Below are positions 22,934 through 34,180 of a stretch of DNA of 64,000 nucleotides, in pieces; the stretch's first letter is position 1; each line of letters begins with the position of its first letter. The stretch covers positions 124,001 to 188,000 of the forward strand of contig KN832871.1 of assembly GCA_000827325.1 (NCBI GenBank), given 5' to 3'. The translations under genes and the position numbers were made by a program. The notes beneath the pieces were generated by a model. The model saw only the letters and a program-made list of their open reading frames with translations. It was not told the DNA's origin and did not search any database. Source of the DNA: Oidiodendron maius Zn. Lineage: Eukaryota; Ascomycota; Leotiomycetes; Myxotrichaceae.

Positions 22934-23733
22934 GGTGCAGTTGAGTTGAAAAAGGCCTTGTGCAAACTGAATCAATGTAGCGAATATAGGCCTTCGAAGA
23001 TCGCCCGTTCTTTCAATATTTCAGAACGCGATGTACAAAAGTAGAGACAGGCGGGAGTCTGCGAGTCATTAATGTCCCTTTTCTATTCTCCGGGTCCATT
23101 GTCTCATTTACAAATATTTTGGATGATCGTAAAGGGGTTCAATATGTATGACGCTTTGAGTGGAAGAATTGCGACGATATGTTAAAATCCACTTTGTCGC
23201 CCAGCTCTATATTTATACCCCTCCACAGTTCCACTGGAAACCGTTGATATAATTGCGCGAATCCCTTGCCGTCCCCACCATGTTTGCTGCTTTGAGGATA
23301 GCGGCCGTCCCAGCCCATTCGTTGTTGAGAATTATTCTTGAGGTTATCCATACGTATGTTTTTTGCTGCATTCGGTTAGGTCGGAGGCAGCATCATGCGA
23401 TATGCTTCAAAGTCTAGGCCAAAGCAGTGCCCGAGATATAATTCCCATGAGCAATTGCATGTCATCGTCATTGGCATGCCGGAGAGGAAAAAAGTGTGCG
23501 GTCCAGCCCATCCGGGAGTGGCACACGTTTGATGTATTCACAATGAGAAAGACGCGAGGGAACAAGAAATGCTACTCATCATATAGCCAAGACCGGACAT
23601 AACTCCTTGCCTTTTTTTTTAAATACATCTACCGCAGTGCATATTCCACCGCACGCGTATGCCCGTGATCATTCAGAAAAGAGGCCCAGACTCAAGATAT
23701 CGTACAAACGCCACGCAAAGTTAAATCCAGATG
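22934..23733. other. Intergenic, surface-protein promoter and ORM 3' side
   Basis: About 800 bases upstream of the surface protein and downstream of ORM. A T-run lies at 23611-23620. No coding frame with family character was found. Confidence 0.5.
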
Positions 23734-24457
23734 CTACCTATCCTCCGGCACGGAGAACAAGCCTACCCGGGTACGATGGCTCTAAATATGAAGTCAGCAG
23801 TCAGATCCACACACTTCGGATCAGACGCTAGTCGACTTACGTATGGCAATTTTGGGATCACGACGCCTAGCACGGCTAGGAAGTTGATTGTAAAATAAGT
23901 CAGGTCATAGTGTGTATAGTGTGTACTAAGCAGAAACAGCACTATTGGCACGCTGAGGAGGAACTTTTTCGCAGGGGTGTACTGGGCGCCATCGTCGATT
24001 TGTTCCCACATGTTCAAATTATCATAAGCTCCTGCATTAAACTCAAACGGGACTCCTCGAACCCAGTGGAACATGAGGAAGGAGCCGAACATGTAGGATA
24101 TATTTGTTAAGGTCCAGGATGTTTCTTGTGACACGCCGGGAATTATATCGAAGAGGATCTTAAGGGCGGCAATGAGTACGAAATGTATGGTCCAAGCACC
24201 TTTGAGAGACAGGATCGTTAGTAAATTACTGCTCCTCATGATACGTGTGTTGTGGCAGAAGGTTGTGTAATGTGGAAGCATAAACGCTTCGGCCGTGCAT
24301 TGTTTGCCTGGGAAGAAGACGGACCTTTTGCATTAACCCAGTTTGCATTCAGATTTGGCAACGCTGCCTGATCACTCATATGCTCTATTGTCTCTGGTGG
24401 TTCCTGGTATAATAGGCTACTGGACCTCCGCCTCCGGCCAGTCTTTTGTTCGCTCAT
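23734..24457 (-). CDS. ORM1/ORMDL family sphingolipid regulator
   Basis: An ER membrane protein that binds and restrains serine palmitoyltransferase, the first enzyme of sphingolipid synthesis. Three exons (24457-24325, 24199-23841, 23781-23734) give 179 residues. The N-terminus MSEQKTGRRRRSSSLLYQEP has the conserved Arg/Ser cluster that is phosphorylated in yeast Orm proteins (family knowledge). NLNANWVNAKGAWTIHFVLI crosses the first splice and is highly conserved. Then come TSWTLTNISYMFGSFLMFHWVRG, GVPFEF and the membrane segments SVPIVLFLLSTHYTHYD and INFLAVLGVVIPKLP. The last exon gives SHRTRVGLF, matching the family C-terminus. An in-frame ATG 28 codons upstream (24541) is possible but adds nothing conserved. 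Confidence 0.93.
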
Positions 24458-25377
24458 CGTACGATACGAACGGCCCGATTGTTGGGGCTTGGAAGTCGCG
24501 TCGTAAGAGACGGTCCGAGGGAGGAGGATTGGGGAAGACACTTTGGCGGTGATGGAGAGAGGAAGGATGATGGATGAGAGTGCTCAGTTGAGCGTGTACG
24601 GTCTAACTTCTCGTACGTGGCGAAGAGTAGCCCAGAACAACGAAACAGTACCAGAAGTGATTGATCAACTCGACTCCCTACCAGACACCGATAATTATCA
24701 GCAGGTATCTTAAGAGTGGGAGATCATGGCAATGATACTGGAGCTCTCCCATAAGAGAAATGTAGCTCGTGGTGCTATGTCTCCTAGGGCATGTTCCAAG
24801 GTTGCTTCCGTAGGACACGAGTCTGGCTGCTTATGCTTACCGGTAGTGCGTGGGTTTGGGGGGGCTCAGGGGCTTTCGAAAGCTCCTGTGCAAACAGCTC
24901 AACCGAGTGCTCCAGGCTGTAGGAGATGGGAGAAAGGATGTGGATGAGAATTCAAGTTGTTGAGAGGGCGAAGATGGAAAGTGACTTGGGAGATCTAAGC
25001 TGGTCGTTGTCCAAAAGTCGGCGACGGCCTGGGGCATCTCGCTAGCCAAGAATTGGCCACACATCCTTCCCGAACGCGTCAGTAGACCCGCCAGAAAATT
25101 AATGGGCGATAAGGCACAATTTAATCTTCAACTACCTTTTCAAACAACAGCAACCCTCCACGACCACCTGAGAGGGCTGAAGTTATCTGCGGGCGAGGCC
25201 GTCTTCTGCAGGCAATCGAGGTCTGCAAGACATCTGGACCCAAGGTTCTTTCTCTCGAACACATGCCATCCACAAGTGTGCAGGGGAGCTTCTATGCAGC
25301 CCACTACATGATCCTCGGGAGAACAAGAGGAAGACTTTTGCTTTGGAATCTTGGAGGTTCTACCTCGTATTACCATA
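24458..25377. other. Divergent promoter region, ORM / zinc-knuckle gene
   Basis: About 920 bases between divergent start codons. It should hold both promoters and 5' UTRs. Open frames here are short and unsupported. Confidence 0.5.
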
Positions 25378-27681
25378 ATGGGCTTATTAGAGGATGAGAG
25401 TGAGGATTCGAGGACATCTGCAATTGGGAAGAAGCGCGACCTCGCAGATCTAGAGATGCCCAAAGAGTCTCCGGCGGACTATTCGGATAACTCAGTTAGG
25501 AGATCTCACAAACGAGCCAAGCAGGACGCTGAGGCCTCTAGCAGCGAACACGTTAAAGATGAAATTATACTAAACACACCTTTGCAGTCATCGTCCGACC
25601 TTCCCGAGGCCGGGATATCCCAGATTCCTTCAATCGACCTATCCGCCACTGCGGCGATTCCCTCCATGACCTGGAATAAAGGCGTACAGAGTGGCGTTCG
25701 CATCTCGTTCGGAAGTAGAGGCCTGTCCCTGTCTAAGGCACTTACGGCTGTACATAAAGATGGGCAAGGGGATGTGTCCAAAGGTAGCGTGGAAGCCAAG
25801 CCTCAGACAGACAATCCACAGCATTCGACCGCGGATAGTTCTAGGTCAAATCTCCCTCTCATAGTGGACAGTGGGACCCGGCCTGCACAGCCTGATGCTG
25901 ACGATGACGCGGACGCGGACGCTGAGGATACGGAGAGCGCGATGCCACAGGCTAAAAAGGCCCGTAAGAAGAAAACCCGGGTATCCGAGTCTGAGACGAA
26001 CGGAGGGGATGCAGCCAAAGAGAATCAACTAGTGTCGAGTTCGACACCCCACACTCCAAGAGACCTTCAACTACCGAGATTAAGGCCGCCAGAGGCAAAG
26101 CGTATTTATGAGAATGGCCGAGGAGAGTTTGTCCTTGAAGAGGTCCTTCAAGATAATCAACAAATCAGACTTAATGATCTGAAGGCAGAGGCCTTCGTAC
26201 ACCATTTCCTGCACGCCAATGCTCAGAAACTGGATAGTTTGTCATTGAAGCATCTCAAAGGAGCCTTTAACTCCTACCTTGACCTCTACTATAGCCATCT
26301 GCCAAAGCATCAGCTGGATAAGGTCCGACGGTCAGCTGCAACTGCTGAAGCTCGCGCACTTTTCACCGGAGTCCTGGCCCAGGTGAAGCAGTCCACCAAG
26401 GATAATGCAACTACTCACGACCCTAAGGATGGTCAGAACGCTGAGCTGGAAGTTCTACACCCCCTACAGGACGAGATACATGATGCACCAAAAGATTCTG
26501 AAGTTGGTGCTACTGACGCCTCACAACCACCTTCAGCAGATATTGGGGAAAATGACGAGCATAGTACACCACAGATTACCAAAGGAGTGGAACGCGAGGA
26601 TGGGGAAATGTCGTCAGATGGCTTCGATGTGGCACTTAGTGACTTGGAGATTGAGTTGCTGGAAAAGTATTTTCCTACCGTGCCCGGAAGTGTCATAAAA
26701 CCAAGGTGTTTAGCCTGTGCTAGCAGCAGTCACAAAACTTTTGATTGCCCTGCTCTCACTTGCAGCATATGCCATAAGAGCCATCTGGTTTCCGCCTGCC
26801 CAGAGAACGTCCGTTGTCTGAAGTGTCGAGCAAGAGGACACCCGACAAAAGAGTGTCCGGAGAAACTCTCCCGTACTATATCTGAAGGAATCAGCTGCGA
26901 TCTATGTCAGTCCCCAGATCATTTGGAGACCGCATGCCACTTAATATGGCGTAGTTATCATCCTAAGCCGGAAGAGATTAGAACCGTTCGCGATATTCCT
27001 GTATCTTGTTATATGTGCGGTGCTAGCAACCATTACGGGCCCGAGTGTGGATTGCACAATGGCACGATACGCTCGGGAGGTCTCACGTGGTCCAAGCCAA
27101 ACCTGCAGAAGTATCTCGATCCGTCCAGTAGTGGTCGGGCGATATCTGCAGGAACGGATTTCTCGCTCCCAAATCCAACCAAAAGGATCTTCAGTATTAA
27201 AGGGCAAGCGCATGATCCCATTATGCTAGATGATAGTGATGAGGATGTTGAGTTCATTCGCCCCAGCGTGAAGTCCACCTCATCGAAGAGTCGACGACGC
27301 GGTCAAAACCAGCATATTCATTTTGCAAGCCAAATATCAGCTAAAGAGCCATCTACAAGTTCATTCACTGCGATCAACCCCCCAAGGCAACCTCGCCAAC
27401 ATTTTGCTGGCAATAATGGATTTCAGGATTCGACACGCTATGGACGAGAGAGAACGTCCTCTCCACCTCCAAGGTTTGATGCCTTCCGCGTTGGACTCAA
27501 TGAGAATGACCGCTACCTTCCTCAAGGTCCAGCTCGTGGGGACTATCGGCCTACTGATGGAGGCAGACATCCCGGTCCAGGCGACAGCGGCTTCCGAGGT
27601 GGCCCACCAGGGAGGAGCCGAGTTATCTCATCCAGAGGAGGCGGTAATGGACGTGGTAAGAAGCGAGGTAAAGGCTCCTAG
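25378..27681 (+). CDS. Air1/Air2-like zinc-knuckle RNA-binding protein
   Basis: An RNA-binding CCHC zinc-knuckle protein resembling Air1/Air2, the subunits that link the poly(A) polymerase Trf4/5 to helicase Mtr4 in the nuclear TRAMP complex. The single exon gives 767 residues from the ATG at 25378. The first 430 residues are acidic and Ser-rich with KKARKKKTR-type basic patches and one structured-looking helical segment (residues about 245-330, LNDLKAEAFVHHFLHANA). Five knuckles follow between bases 26700 and 27060: CLACASSSHKTFDC, CSICHKSHLVSAC, CLKCRARGHPTKEC, CDLCQSPDHLETAC and CYMCGASNHYGPEC. Four have CX2CX4HX4C spacing and the second has CX2CX3HX4C. The C-terminus is an Arg/Gly-rich tail ending GGGNGRGKKRGKGS. 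Yeast Air proteins are about 350 residues, so this one is much longer. Confidence 0.82.
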   Translation: MGLLEDESEDSRTSAIGKKRDLADLEMPKESPADYSDNSVRRSHKRAKQDAEASSSEHVKDEIILNTPLQSSSDLPEAGISQIPSIDLSATAAIPSMTWNKGVQSGVRISFGSRGLSLSKALTAVHKDGQGDVSKGSVEAKPQTDNPQHSTADSSRSNLPLIVDSGTRPAQPDADDDADADAEDTESAMPQAKKARKKKTRVSESETNGGDAAKENQLVSSSTPHTPRDLQLPRLRPPEAKRIYENGRGEFVLEEVLQDNQQIRLNDLKAEAFVHHFLHANAQKLDSLSLKHLKGAFNSYLDLYYSHLPKHQLDKVRRSAATAEARALFTGVLAQVKQSTKDNATTHDPKDGQNAELEVLHPLQDEIHDAPKDSEVGATDASQPPSADIGENDEHSTPQITKGVEREDGEMSSDGFDVALSDLEIELLEKYFPTVPGSVIKPRCLACASSSHKTFDCPALTCSICHKSHLVSACPENVRCLKCRARGHPTKECPEKLSRTISEGISCDLCQSPDHLETACHLIWRSYHPKPEEIRTVRDIPVSCYMCGASNHYGPECGLHNGTIRSGGLTWSKPNLQKYLDPSSSGRAISAGTDFSLPNPTKRIFSIKGQAHDPIMLDDSDEDVEFIRPSVKSTSSKSRRRGQNQHIHFASQISAKEPSTSSFTAINPPRQPRQHFAGNNGFQDSTRYGRERTSSPPPRFDAFRVGLNENDRYLPQGPARGDYRPTDGGRHPGPGDSGFRGGPPGRSRVISSRGGGNGRGKKRGKGS

Positions 27682-28098
27682 TGATACAGAAAATTAGACG
27701 CATGAGGCAATGACTCGTTACATGTCATTTGAAACCGTTTTATGATGCTTTATGAACCAACGTCAGTCTTTACCAAGGATGTATATCTGAGGAGGAGCTG
27801 GCCTCCCCGTTGCCGAGATGGCGGTCGGCGAAGCATGCCCATAGATATCATACAGGTTGATGCGTCTGCACTAGACATCACACATAATACGTCTAGAATA
27901 GAAGAACTAGCTCACGCTAACCTTATTGGAAGAATTCTGCAAAATAAGTCACGAAGCTGCGAGATTTCTGGGAAACTAGTTGTACCGGCATCAGCTCATC
28001 TTGTGTCTACGGCAAGTGAAGACTTGGACTTGAATGCCTTGTGATACTTGACTGCTTGAAGCTAGCTGAAACCGTTGGCTTCATTATTCCTTAAAGTA

Positions 28099-28287
28099 CA
28101 GTGGGTCCTCAAAAGTCTATGCCCACCACCTATTTTACCGCAAAACTCGACCTCTTCCCACCCCCCCTCTCCTAACTTTAATTAAATATAGGATTAATAT
28201 CTTGTTGTTAATATAGAAAACTTTCGAAGTGTTTATCTTGAGTTTTGCGGTAAAATAGGTGAATGGCACAAACTTTTGATCACGTAG
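28099..28287. mobile_element. Mariner/Fot1-like MITE with long inverted repeats
   Basis: The left end (28099-28150) and the reverse complement of the right end (28230-28287) align over about 50 bases. They share TCAAAAGT, then TGCC, then CACCTATTTTACCGCAAAAC. The outer ends are less similar. Both sides are flanked by TA, the target duplication of Tc1/mariner elements. The interior of about 90 bases has no coding capacity, so this is a non-autonomous element. The terminal motif CAGTGGGTCCTCAAAAG resembles fungal mariner-type ends from memory, without a search. Confidence 0.75.
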
Positions 28288-28511
28288 TAGAGTATTTGTG
28301 TGTTGGCTTCTTTATACTTATTTCAAGCTTACTGAGTGGCTTAATCTCATTGTCATACTATTGCTCTAGTCGATATGTATCATAACTCTGCTGCCTTCTC
28401 TCGCTTTTGCAAATTCAATGCTATTTCAATACAATTTCTGGCCCCACTGTGGCAACTCTCACACTAATTCCTCTAAGCTAAAGTGAACTCAATGCCTCTC
28501 GAGTCAGATTT

Positions 28512-28925
28512 CTAAGTCACATACCTCTGGCAATTATCTACAGAACCGCTCAACATTCTTATGGCTATTGCAATTGGCGAACTCTGAGTCGTCGGAGGAT
28601 AGAAGGTCGCGTCAATTGGTGGAAGATCAGCACACATGAGTGACGGGTCCGAATTCCAAGGGTAACACTCGACAAAGCCGAATTGTGAGCTCTGGTTGCC
28701 ACCGGAGTCAGAAGGCAAGGTATACGTGCTTTTATGGTGTTGCGTTCCGGTGGCAGAGTCCACTGCTGTACCGGCCCGAATTCTCCTTCCAGTGTTCCTG
28801 ATCACCATATTGTCCTTAAGCGCACAGCTAAGCGGAGTACAACCCAAAAACGAGTTCTCGAGAAACGCCGGTTCCCCCATCAGCGACATTACTGCAGTTG
28901 GGATTGGTCGAGATGGTCTTGGCAA
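28512..28925 (-). CDS. Weak hypothetical reading frame
   Basis: An open frame of up to 137 codons, with a plausible internal start at MSLMGEPAFLENSF near 28886. It has a handful of Cys residues and a SQFGFVECYPWNSDPSLMC segment that looks more protein-like than random. I recognise no domain. The unspliced frame may be a single exon of a short gene or noise. Flanking sequence gives no supporting exon. Confidence 0.25.
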   Translation of the reverse strand: MPRPSRPIPTAVMSLMGEPAFLENSFLGCTPLSCALKDNMVIRNTGRRIRAGTAVDSATGTQHHKSTYTLPSDSGGNQSSQFGFVECYPWNSDPSLMCADLPPIDATFYPPTTQSSPIAIAIRMLSGSVDNCQRYVT

Positions 28926-29765
28926 TGAGGCTAGAGAAGACTGAACATATTGTTATCTCTTTCATAGGCGTATTTATCTCACTTCTCGACTCCCTTTGGC
29001 ACAATCACTCTCCAGTCTTATCATCATCTGATCCAGACTTGCATTAGCGTTATCCACACACATCTGATCCAAAATCCCTGGTATCTTGTACCTATACTTA
29101 TCGTAGTATCATACCCACCAGATTACTAGCTGATGTTACTTGCTAACGCTGTCTCACGGCTATCACCATCCCGTATAACTTTGGGTCAATTCTTGATATT
29201 GTCATTGAATTCCACTGCTTGGCTACGACGAGGGATATCCCATAATTAACACCCTAATATGAGCCGACTGATCTGTTACTTATCTCGCAATGCAGATCTG
29301 AAGGACCGTGCACGAGCCTAAAGTTTGTTACCTTAGCTAATTGATGACGTTTATTCGAAATCATACTAAAGGCGGCATGTTGGGAAGATCTGATAAGCGC
29401 CCCTGCTGCTAGTGAGATGCTGGGCTGATGATAATTAAACATTTAGTAAGCGGGTAATCAAGACCATTGATCACAAGTGGATGATGAAAGAGGAAGAGAG
29501 TGGATATATTTTATATCTCCGAACGCAGGAGAGGAGGACAAAATGAAGAGCCTTGTACTGTACTTGACTCTTCCACGCTCTTCAATGTACCGTGCCCAAG
29601 GAAAATTCAATACATTATGCTAAACAACCGGGTTTTTCATGCTAATTCCCCCAAATATCAAACAAGCCTCTATTACCTTTCGCGCTATGCTATCTAAATA
29701 TGCTGATCATGTTTGGTGGTATCATCCATTTTTGTCGAAATGGCCAGGGAGGCTTTCGTGATGCT

Positions 29766-31732
29766 TCAGACTTGAGGGCTAAACTTGCTCATCTTTCTGA
29801 TCTTCTTTCCGAAGAAGAAGAACAAGATGGGGGCCGGAATCATGGCTATACTGAGAAATGCGAGGAGTGACGAAGCCCACTATCCAATTCGTATGGTTAG
29901 CAAACATTTAATTCGGGAATAAACTGGGCAGGAGCTCTTCTGCAAGCCAGAAGGTCGGCATGCTCCAGAGACCATATCCAGACTTGTTGAACCCGCCGTG
30001 CTTATGCGACAAGCGAAGATGAGAAAACATATAACAAGGGGGGTTGCTTACAGCGACGCCAAGCTTATCGAACATAGCTGTGGCGAACATGGGGAACCCA
30101 GCACCAGCAAGTGCTCTGATAAGCGTATTCGCCGCAATAGCCGAGTTGGCATGCCATTTGTAGACATCGATAAGGTAATTTAGACCTTGCAAGAAGATCA
30201 TGAGGATTCCCCATCCAATGAAGATGCCTGAGATGGCTTGCGGCACCCAGGTAATATGAGGATTGCTTGTCCACGCGAACCAGAATAGTCCAATTGGGAA
30301 AATAACAGCTCCATACATCATCGGGACCAGCCTCTCTTCTGGGATAACCTTGCCGTGCTTCTTAAGCTTACGCGCGAAGCGAGTTTTTGTGGTATAGGTG
30401 ATTGTTACGCTGCCTAGCAGAACACCAATTAAAATACCAATAAAAGGAAGAGCTCCGACACCTTGATTCCATCCGCGGTCTTGTTGGAATGAGATAGGAT
30501 ATGCCTCGAAAAACAAATACAGTATTCCGTAGACGTAGGCGAGGTATATCGTGATGAGAAGTAAGATAGGTTCAAGAACAAGCATAAGGAACGGCCGGAA
30601 GAGATATGTGTGGATCACGGAGTGGAAGTCCAACGGAGTTTCATCCACTTTGGCGTGAATAGCCCAGTTCTTGGTCTTGAGACGTAACTTCTGCGCACGT
30701 ATTTGGAGTAGCCGGCCGTGGGCTGTTTCCGGTACGATGAAAATACCCAGAGTTCCGAAGAAGGCAGCCATTATAAGGGTAATCCAAGCAGTCCAGCGCC
30801 AACCAAGGTGAGATTGTGTGATGAAACCACTACTCTTAGTTAGCGGCAAGTTAAGAGAAGATAAGAGTGAAAGTATACCCCATGATAGGACCAGCTACAG
30901 GACCTATAAATGTAGCTGCGGCGAATACACAGACGGCAACTCCTCGGTCAACAGGATCCCAGAAATCCGCCATAGCACCTCCAACGATTCCCAAGGGAGC
31001 CGAGGCGAAGCAACCACCGAAGAAGCGGCAGAGCATAATGGTTTCTAAATTTTGTGCAACGGCCACGGGAATCTGGAATATGGCAAAGACAGCATATCCA
31101 AAAAAGAGAGGGCGCTTTCGCCCAAAGGCTTCCGAACCAGGCCCCCATATCTAGTTGAGCAAGTTAACGAGTTAAATTGTGCAGTGATGAAGGAGGGTGA
31201 CGATAATGTGTTTGCTCTACATATTGAAAAGGAAATTACTCTTTCCTGTTGAAGGATAGAATGTACTTACTAATGGTCCTATAGCAAACCCAAGAACGAA
31301 CAAGCTTGTACCTAGTGTGGTGACCTCAGTTGATACTCCATATTCTTTAGCAGTAGGGACAGTAGCGTTGCTAAAGACAGAGGAGGCGAAGGTCACGCAG
31401 AAGGTCATCAATCCTAACATAACGGTGACGATCCATTTCTTCGTCCTGCCCCAGTTCATTGGGTTGTCTGGGTCGTCAGGTCCATCCCATTCTATTAAGT
31501 TGGGATCCTTTGCAGGTGCGTCGGTTGCTGTTGCATCTGTTGCTGTTGCATCTGTTGCTGTTGCATCTGTTGCTGTTGCATCTGGTAGGGGCCGGCCCTG
31601 ATCTGGGCTAAGGTCTCCGCTTTCACCCTTCTCAAGATCTTTATCTGTCAGGTTATTTTCGTTGCTCTCGTGGTCTGTGTCGCCGTGGAAGTTGCTACTC
31701 TCCTCCAAGTTCTCGCTGATGTCGAGCGCCAT
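29766..31732 (-). CDS. MFS multidrug antiporter, DHA1 type
   Basis: A plasma-membrane drug:proton antiporter of the 12-helix DHA1 family. Four exons (31732-31271, 31150-30879, 30829-30052, 29879-29766) give 541 residues. The N-terminal cytosolic tail holds a TDATA repeat, then WDGPDDPDNPMNW, which is the family mark just before helix 1. Helix 2-3 has WGPGSEAFGRKRPLF (motif A). The helix 5 antiporter motif C is visible as FIGPVAGPIMGGFI across the exon 2/3 junction. The C-terminus ends with the helix LLAFLSIAMIPAPILFFFFG and a basic tail KKIRKMSKFSP, typical of fungal TPO/FLR-like transporters. An ATG six codons upstream is also possible. The substrate range is unknown. Confidence 0.88.
31524..31583. 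repeat. 15-bp tandem repeat in transporter N-terminus
   Basis: Four identical 15-base units encode the five-residue repeat TDATA on the minus strand, inside the cytosolic N-terminal tail of the antiporter. The copies are perfect, which suggests recent slippage. Confidence 0.9.
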
Positions 31733-32688
31733 GATGTTATAGCCTAGCAAAAGCTGAAGAGGGCTTTCCGTTAGCCTCAGTAGCTACCTGAGGAGCTATA
31801 TGTGCTTGGCTTGCGCCAAGGTCTATACAGGACCGGGTAAACCGGCACACTCTTCAGATAGGTGTTTACGGGGGAGTCTGTTCGCAGGCACGGCCGAGAT
31901 ATAGTGGAACGGTCAAAAGAAATCGTATGAGGATAAGAAGAACAGTAAAATGACGACGAAATGGACACGGATAATCATAAAAAGGGGGGTATATGCATAA
32001 CCCATTTGTAAGACAACCACAAACACTAATGTTCTATTATGCCAGAGAGGCTCCATCATGGGAAGTTGATAATGAGCGGGGTTCTATTAAACCGCCATGC
32101 CCGGCTGTGGCAGATGTATGGTTGATAGTAGACGGGACGGCAAAGCGGCTTCTAAAGCGCCGACAGATGGATATTTTTGGATAGGTAATCAGCTGTTTAT
32201 CTCCGGGAATCACCTGTTCGAGAAAGGAGCAAGGCCAACCTTGCCAGCTCGCCTTACCTTGTCTGGCGAGATGGCGAATGCTGGTGGGCTCTGGATGGAT
32301 CGGAGCAATTTACATGGCTAAACCGGCATGTATTATGCGGCGCACGGGAGGACGGGAGGCGGGTGACTCAACAGCACACTCTGTGCTAACACTTTTACAG
32401 GGCAGGGCGTCAGAGCTTCAGGTTGCAGAGGCCGGGGATAGAGGATTGTAACGAAGACACCTAAGAGGGTTGGCGAACCGAGGCACAAAGCCCTGCAGGT
32501 CACGTGGATTTGTGACGTCGCAGCTCGGGCGGTGAGCGAAAGGAACGTGTCGTGATCAGCAGAAACACCAAGGGCCATGGCCCTTTACGCGAATGCGAAC
32601 GCGACAACGCGTTACCCTCGAGTCTCCGGATCTACTTCATATTCTTGACCAGCAGCGCTGACGATATATACCGCGTCCCGTCAACACC
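31733..32688. other. Divergent promoter region, antiporter / RFC5
   Basis: About 950 bases between divergent start codons. It should hold the antiporter promoter and the RFC5 promoter. No credible gene lies between them. Confidence 0.5.
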
Positions 32689-33847
32689 ATGGCTCTTCTG
32701 GTTGACAAGCATCGTCCGAGATCCCTGGACCAATTGAGCTACCACCCCGATCTCTCTGCACGTCTCCGGTCCCTGGTAAGAATATCTCTCCTGCCGTCCC
32801 TGCCCAGAAACTCATCTTCTCCTAGGCGCAAAGCGGAGACTTCCCTCACCTCCTCGTCTACGGGCCCTCAGGCGCGGGGAAGAAGACTCGCATTGTCGCG
32901 ACGCTGAAAGAGCTCTACGGCCCTGGCGTCGAAAAGATCAAGATTGACTCGCGAGTCTTCCAGACCACCTCCAACCGCAAACTCGAGTTCAATATCGTGG
33001 CATCCATCTACCACTTGGAGATCACCCCCTCGGACGTGGGAACGTATGACCGGGTCGTCGTACAGGATCTGCTAAAGGAGGTCGCACAGACGCAGCAGGT
33101 TGACCAGAGCGCCAGACAGAGATTCAAGGTTGTGGTGATCAATGAGGCGGACCACTTGACGCGGGACGCCCAAGCGGCGCTGAGAAGGACGATGGAGAAA
33201 TACAGCCCGAATCTACGATTGATCTTAGTCGCGAACAGCACGGCAAATATAATTGCGCCAATTAGGAGTAGAACCTTGTTAGTGAGGGTTGCGGCGCCGA
33301 CTGAGGCCGAGATCTGTGACGTGCTGGCAAAGAGTGGCAAGAAAGAAGGTTGGCCATTAGCCAACGAGTTAAATATGAGGATCGCAAAGGAGAGTGGGAG
33401 AAATCTGAGGCGGGCGCTGTTGATGTACGAAGCAGTACATGCACAGAAGTATGTGTTGTAAACCCCCGTTCTGCACCGCCATATTGACAAGACTTCAGCG
33501 AGAAAGTGACGGACACTACGCCAATCCCACCTCCGGACTGGGATGCCCTTATTGGTCAAGTGGCCAAGGAAATTATGGAGGAGCACTCTCCAGCACGGAT
33601 TTTGCAAGTTCGAGCAAAGCTCTACGATCTCCTTACGCATTGCATTCCACCTACGACAATTCTCAAAACTCTGACTTTCAAGCTCGTCGAGATGATTGAT
33701 GATGCGTTGAAGGCGGACATCATCAAGTGGGCGGCGTTCTACGAGCACAGAATCAGGACGGGAACGAAAGTGATATTTCACCTGGAGGCTTTCGTGGCCA
33801 AGTTTATGCGCATACTGGAGGAGTATCTGATGAATATGGATTTCTGA
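32689..33847 (+). CDS. RFC5: Replication factor C small subunit, Rfc5 type
   Basis: Subunit of the clamp loader that opens PCNA at primer ends, also part of the Rad24, Ctf18 and Elg1 loaders. Exons 32689-32775, 32826-33448 and 33499-33847 give 352 residues, the family size. The start is MALLVDKHRPRSLDQLSYH. Walker A is the divergent YGPSGAGKKTR, as in Rfc5/human RFC3, rather than GKT/S. Walker B is VVINEADHL, again the Rfc5 form with an Asn. Sensor 1 is ILVANSTANI and the SRC region reads PIRSRTLLVRV. The C-terminal collar helices include LIGQVAKEIMEEHSPARILQ and end EEYLMNMDF. Loss of the canonical Walker residues is normal for this subunit. Confidence 0.95.
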
Positions 33848-34180
33848 ACCGAAGGACCTACTTAGAACATGGCATGTGTTGGCGTTGTAAGATAAGTTGG
33901 TAGGGGTTTAGGGGCGTTGGTACGAGGTTCACCGAATGAAAGTCATGAATAGCTTTACGGTATTGCGTTATAATCCCATGTGGAGCTGTGTATCTTTGAA
34001 TGCTCGTTATGCAATAACGCGCATCCAATGCTTCAAATCATGGCGTGTTCTAAATACGAACCCAAAGGCTCTGCCGGACCGTCCGTTTCGGTTCTTGCAT
34101 CTGATAGAGCATTTCCCAGTTCCTGAAGCCTCGCAGAATTTTTAACTCCCTCCCTTCGCAGTATCTTACAAGTACATTCA
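33848..34180. other. Short convergent intergenic region
   Basis: About 330 bases between the convergent 3' ends of RFC5 and REX3. It should be 3' UTR. Nothing else was seen. Confidence 0.5.

Larger units (their letters stand above)
27682..29765. other. Intergenic region with a MITE
   Basis: About 2.1 kb between the zinc-knuckle gene and the 3' end of the drug transporter. It contains the inverted-repeat element at 28099-28287 and one weak reading frame at 28512-28925, both listed separately. The remainder is moderately A+T-rich with nothing recognisable. Confidence 0.5.

Noticed and set aside
27742-28044. 100-codon plus-strand frame after the zinc-knuckle gene
   Set aside because: No family character. 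It lies directly in the likely 3' UTR and ends just before the MITE.
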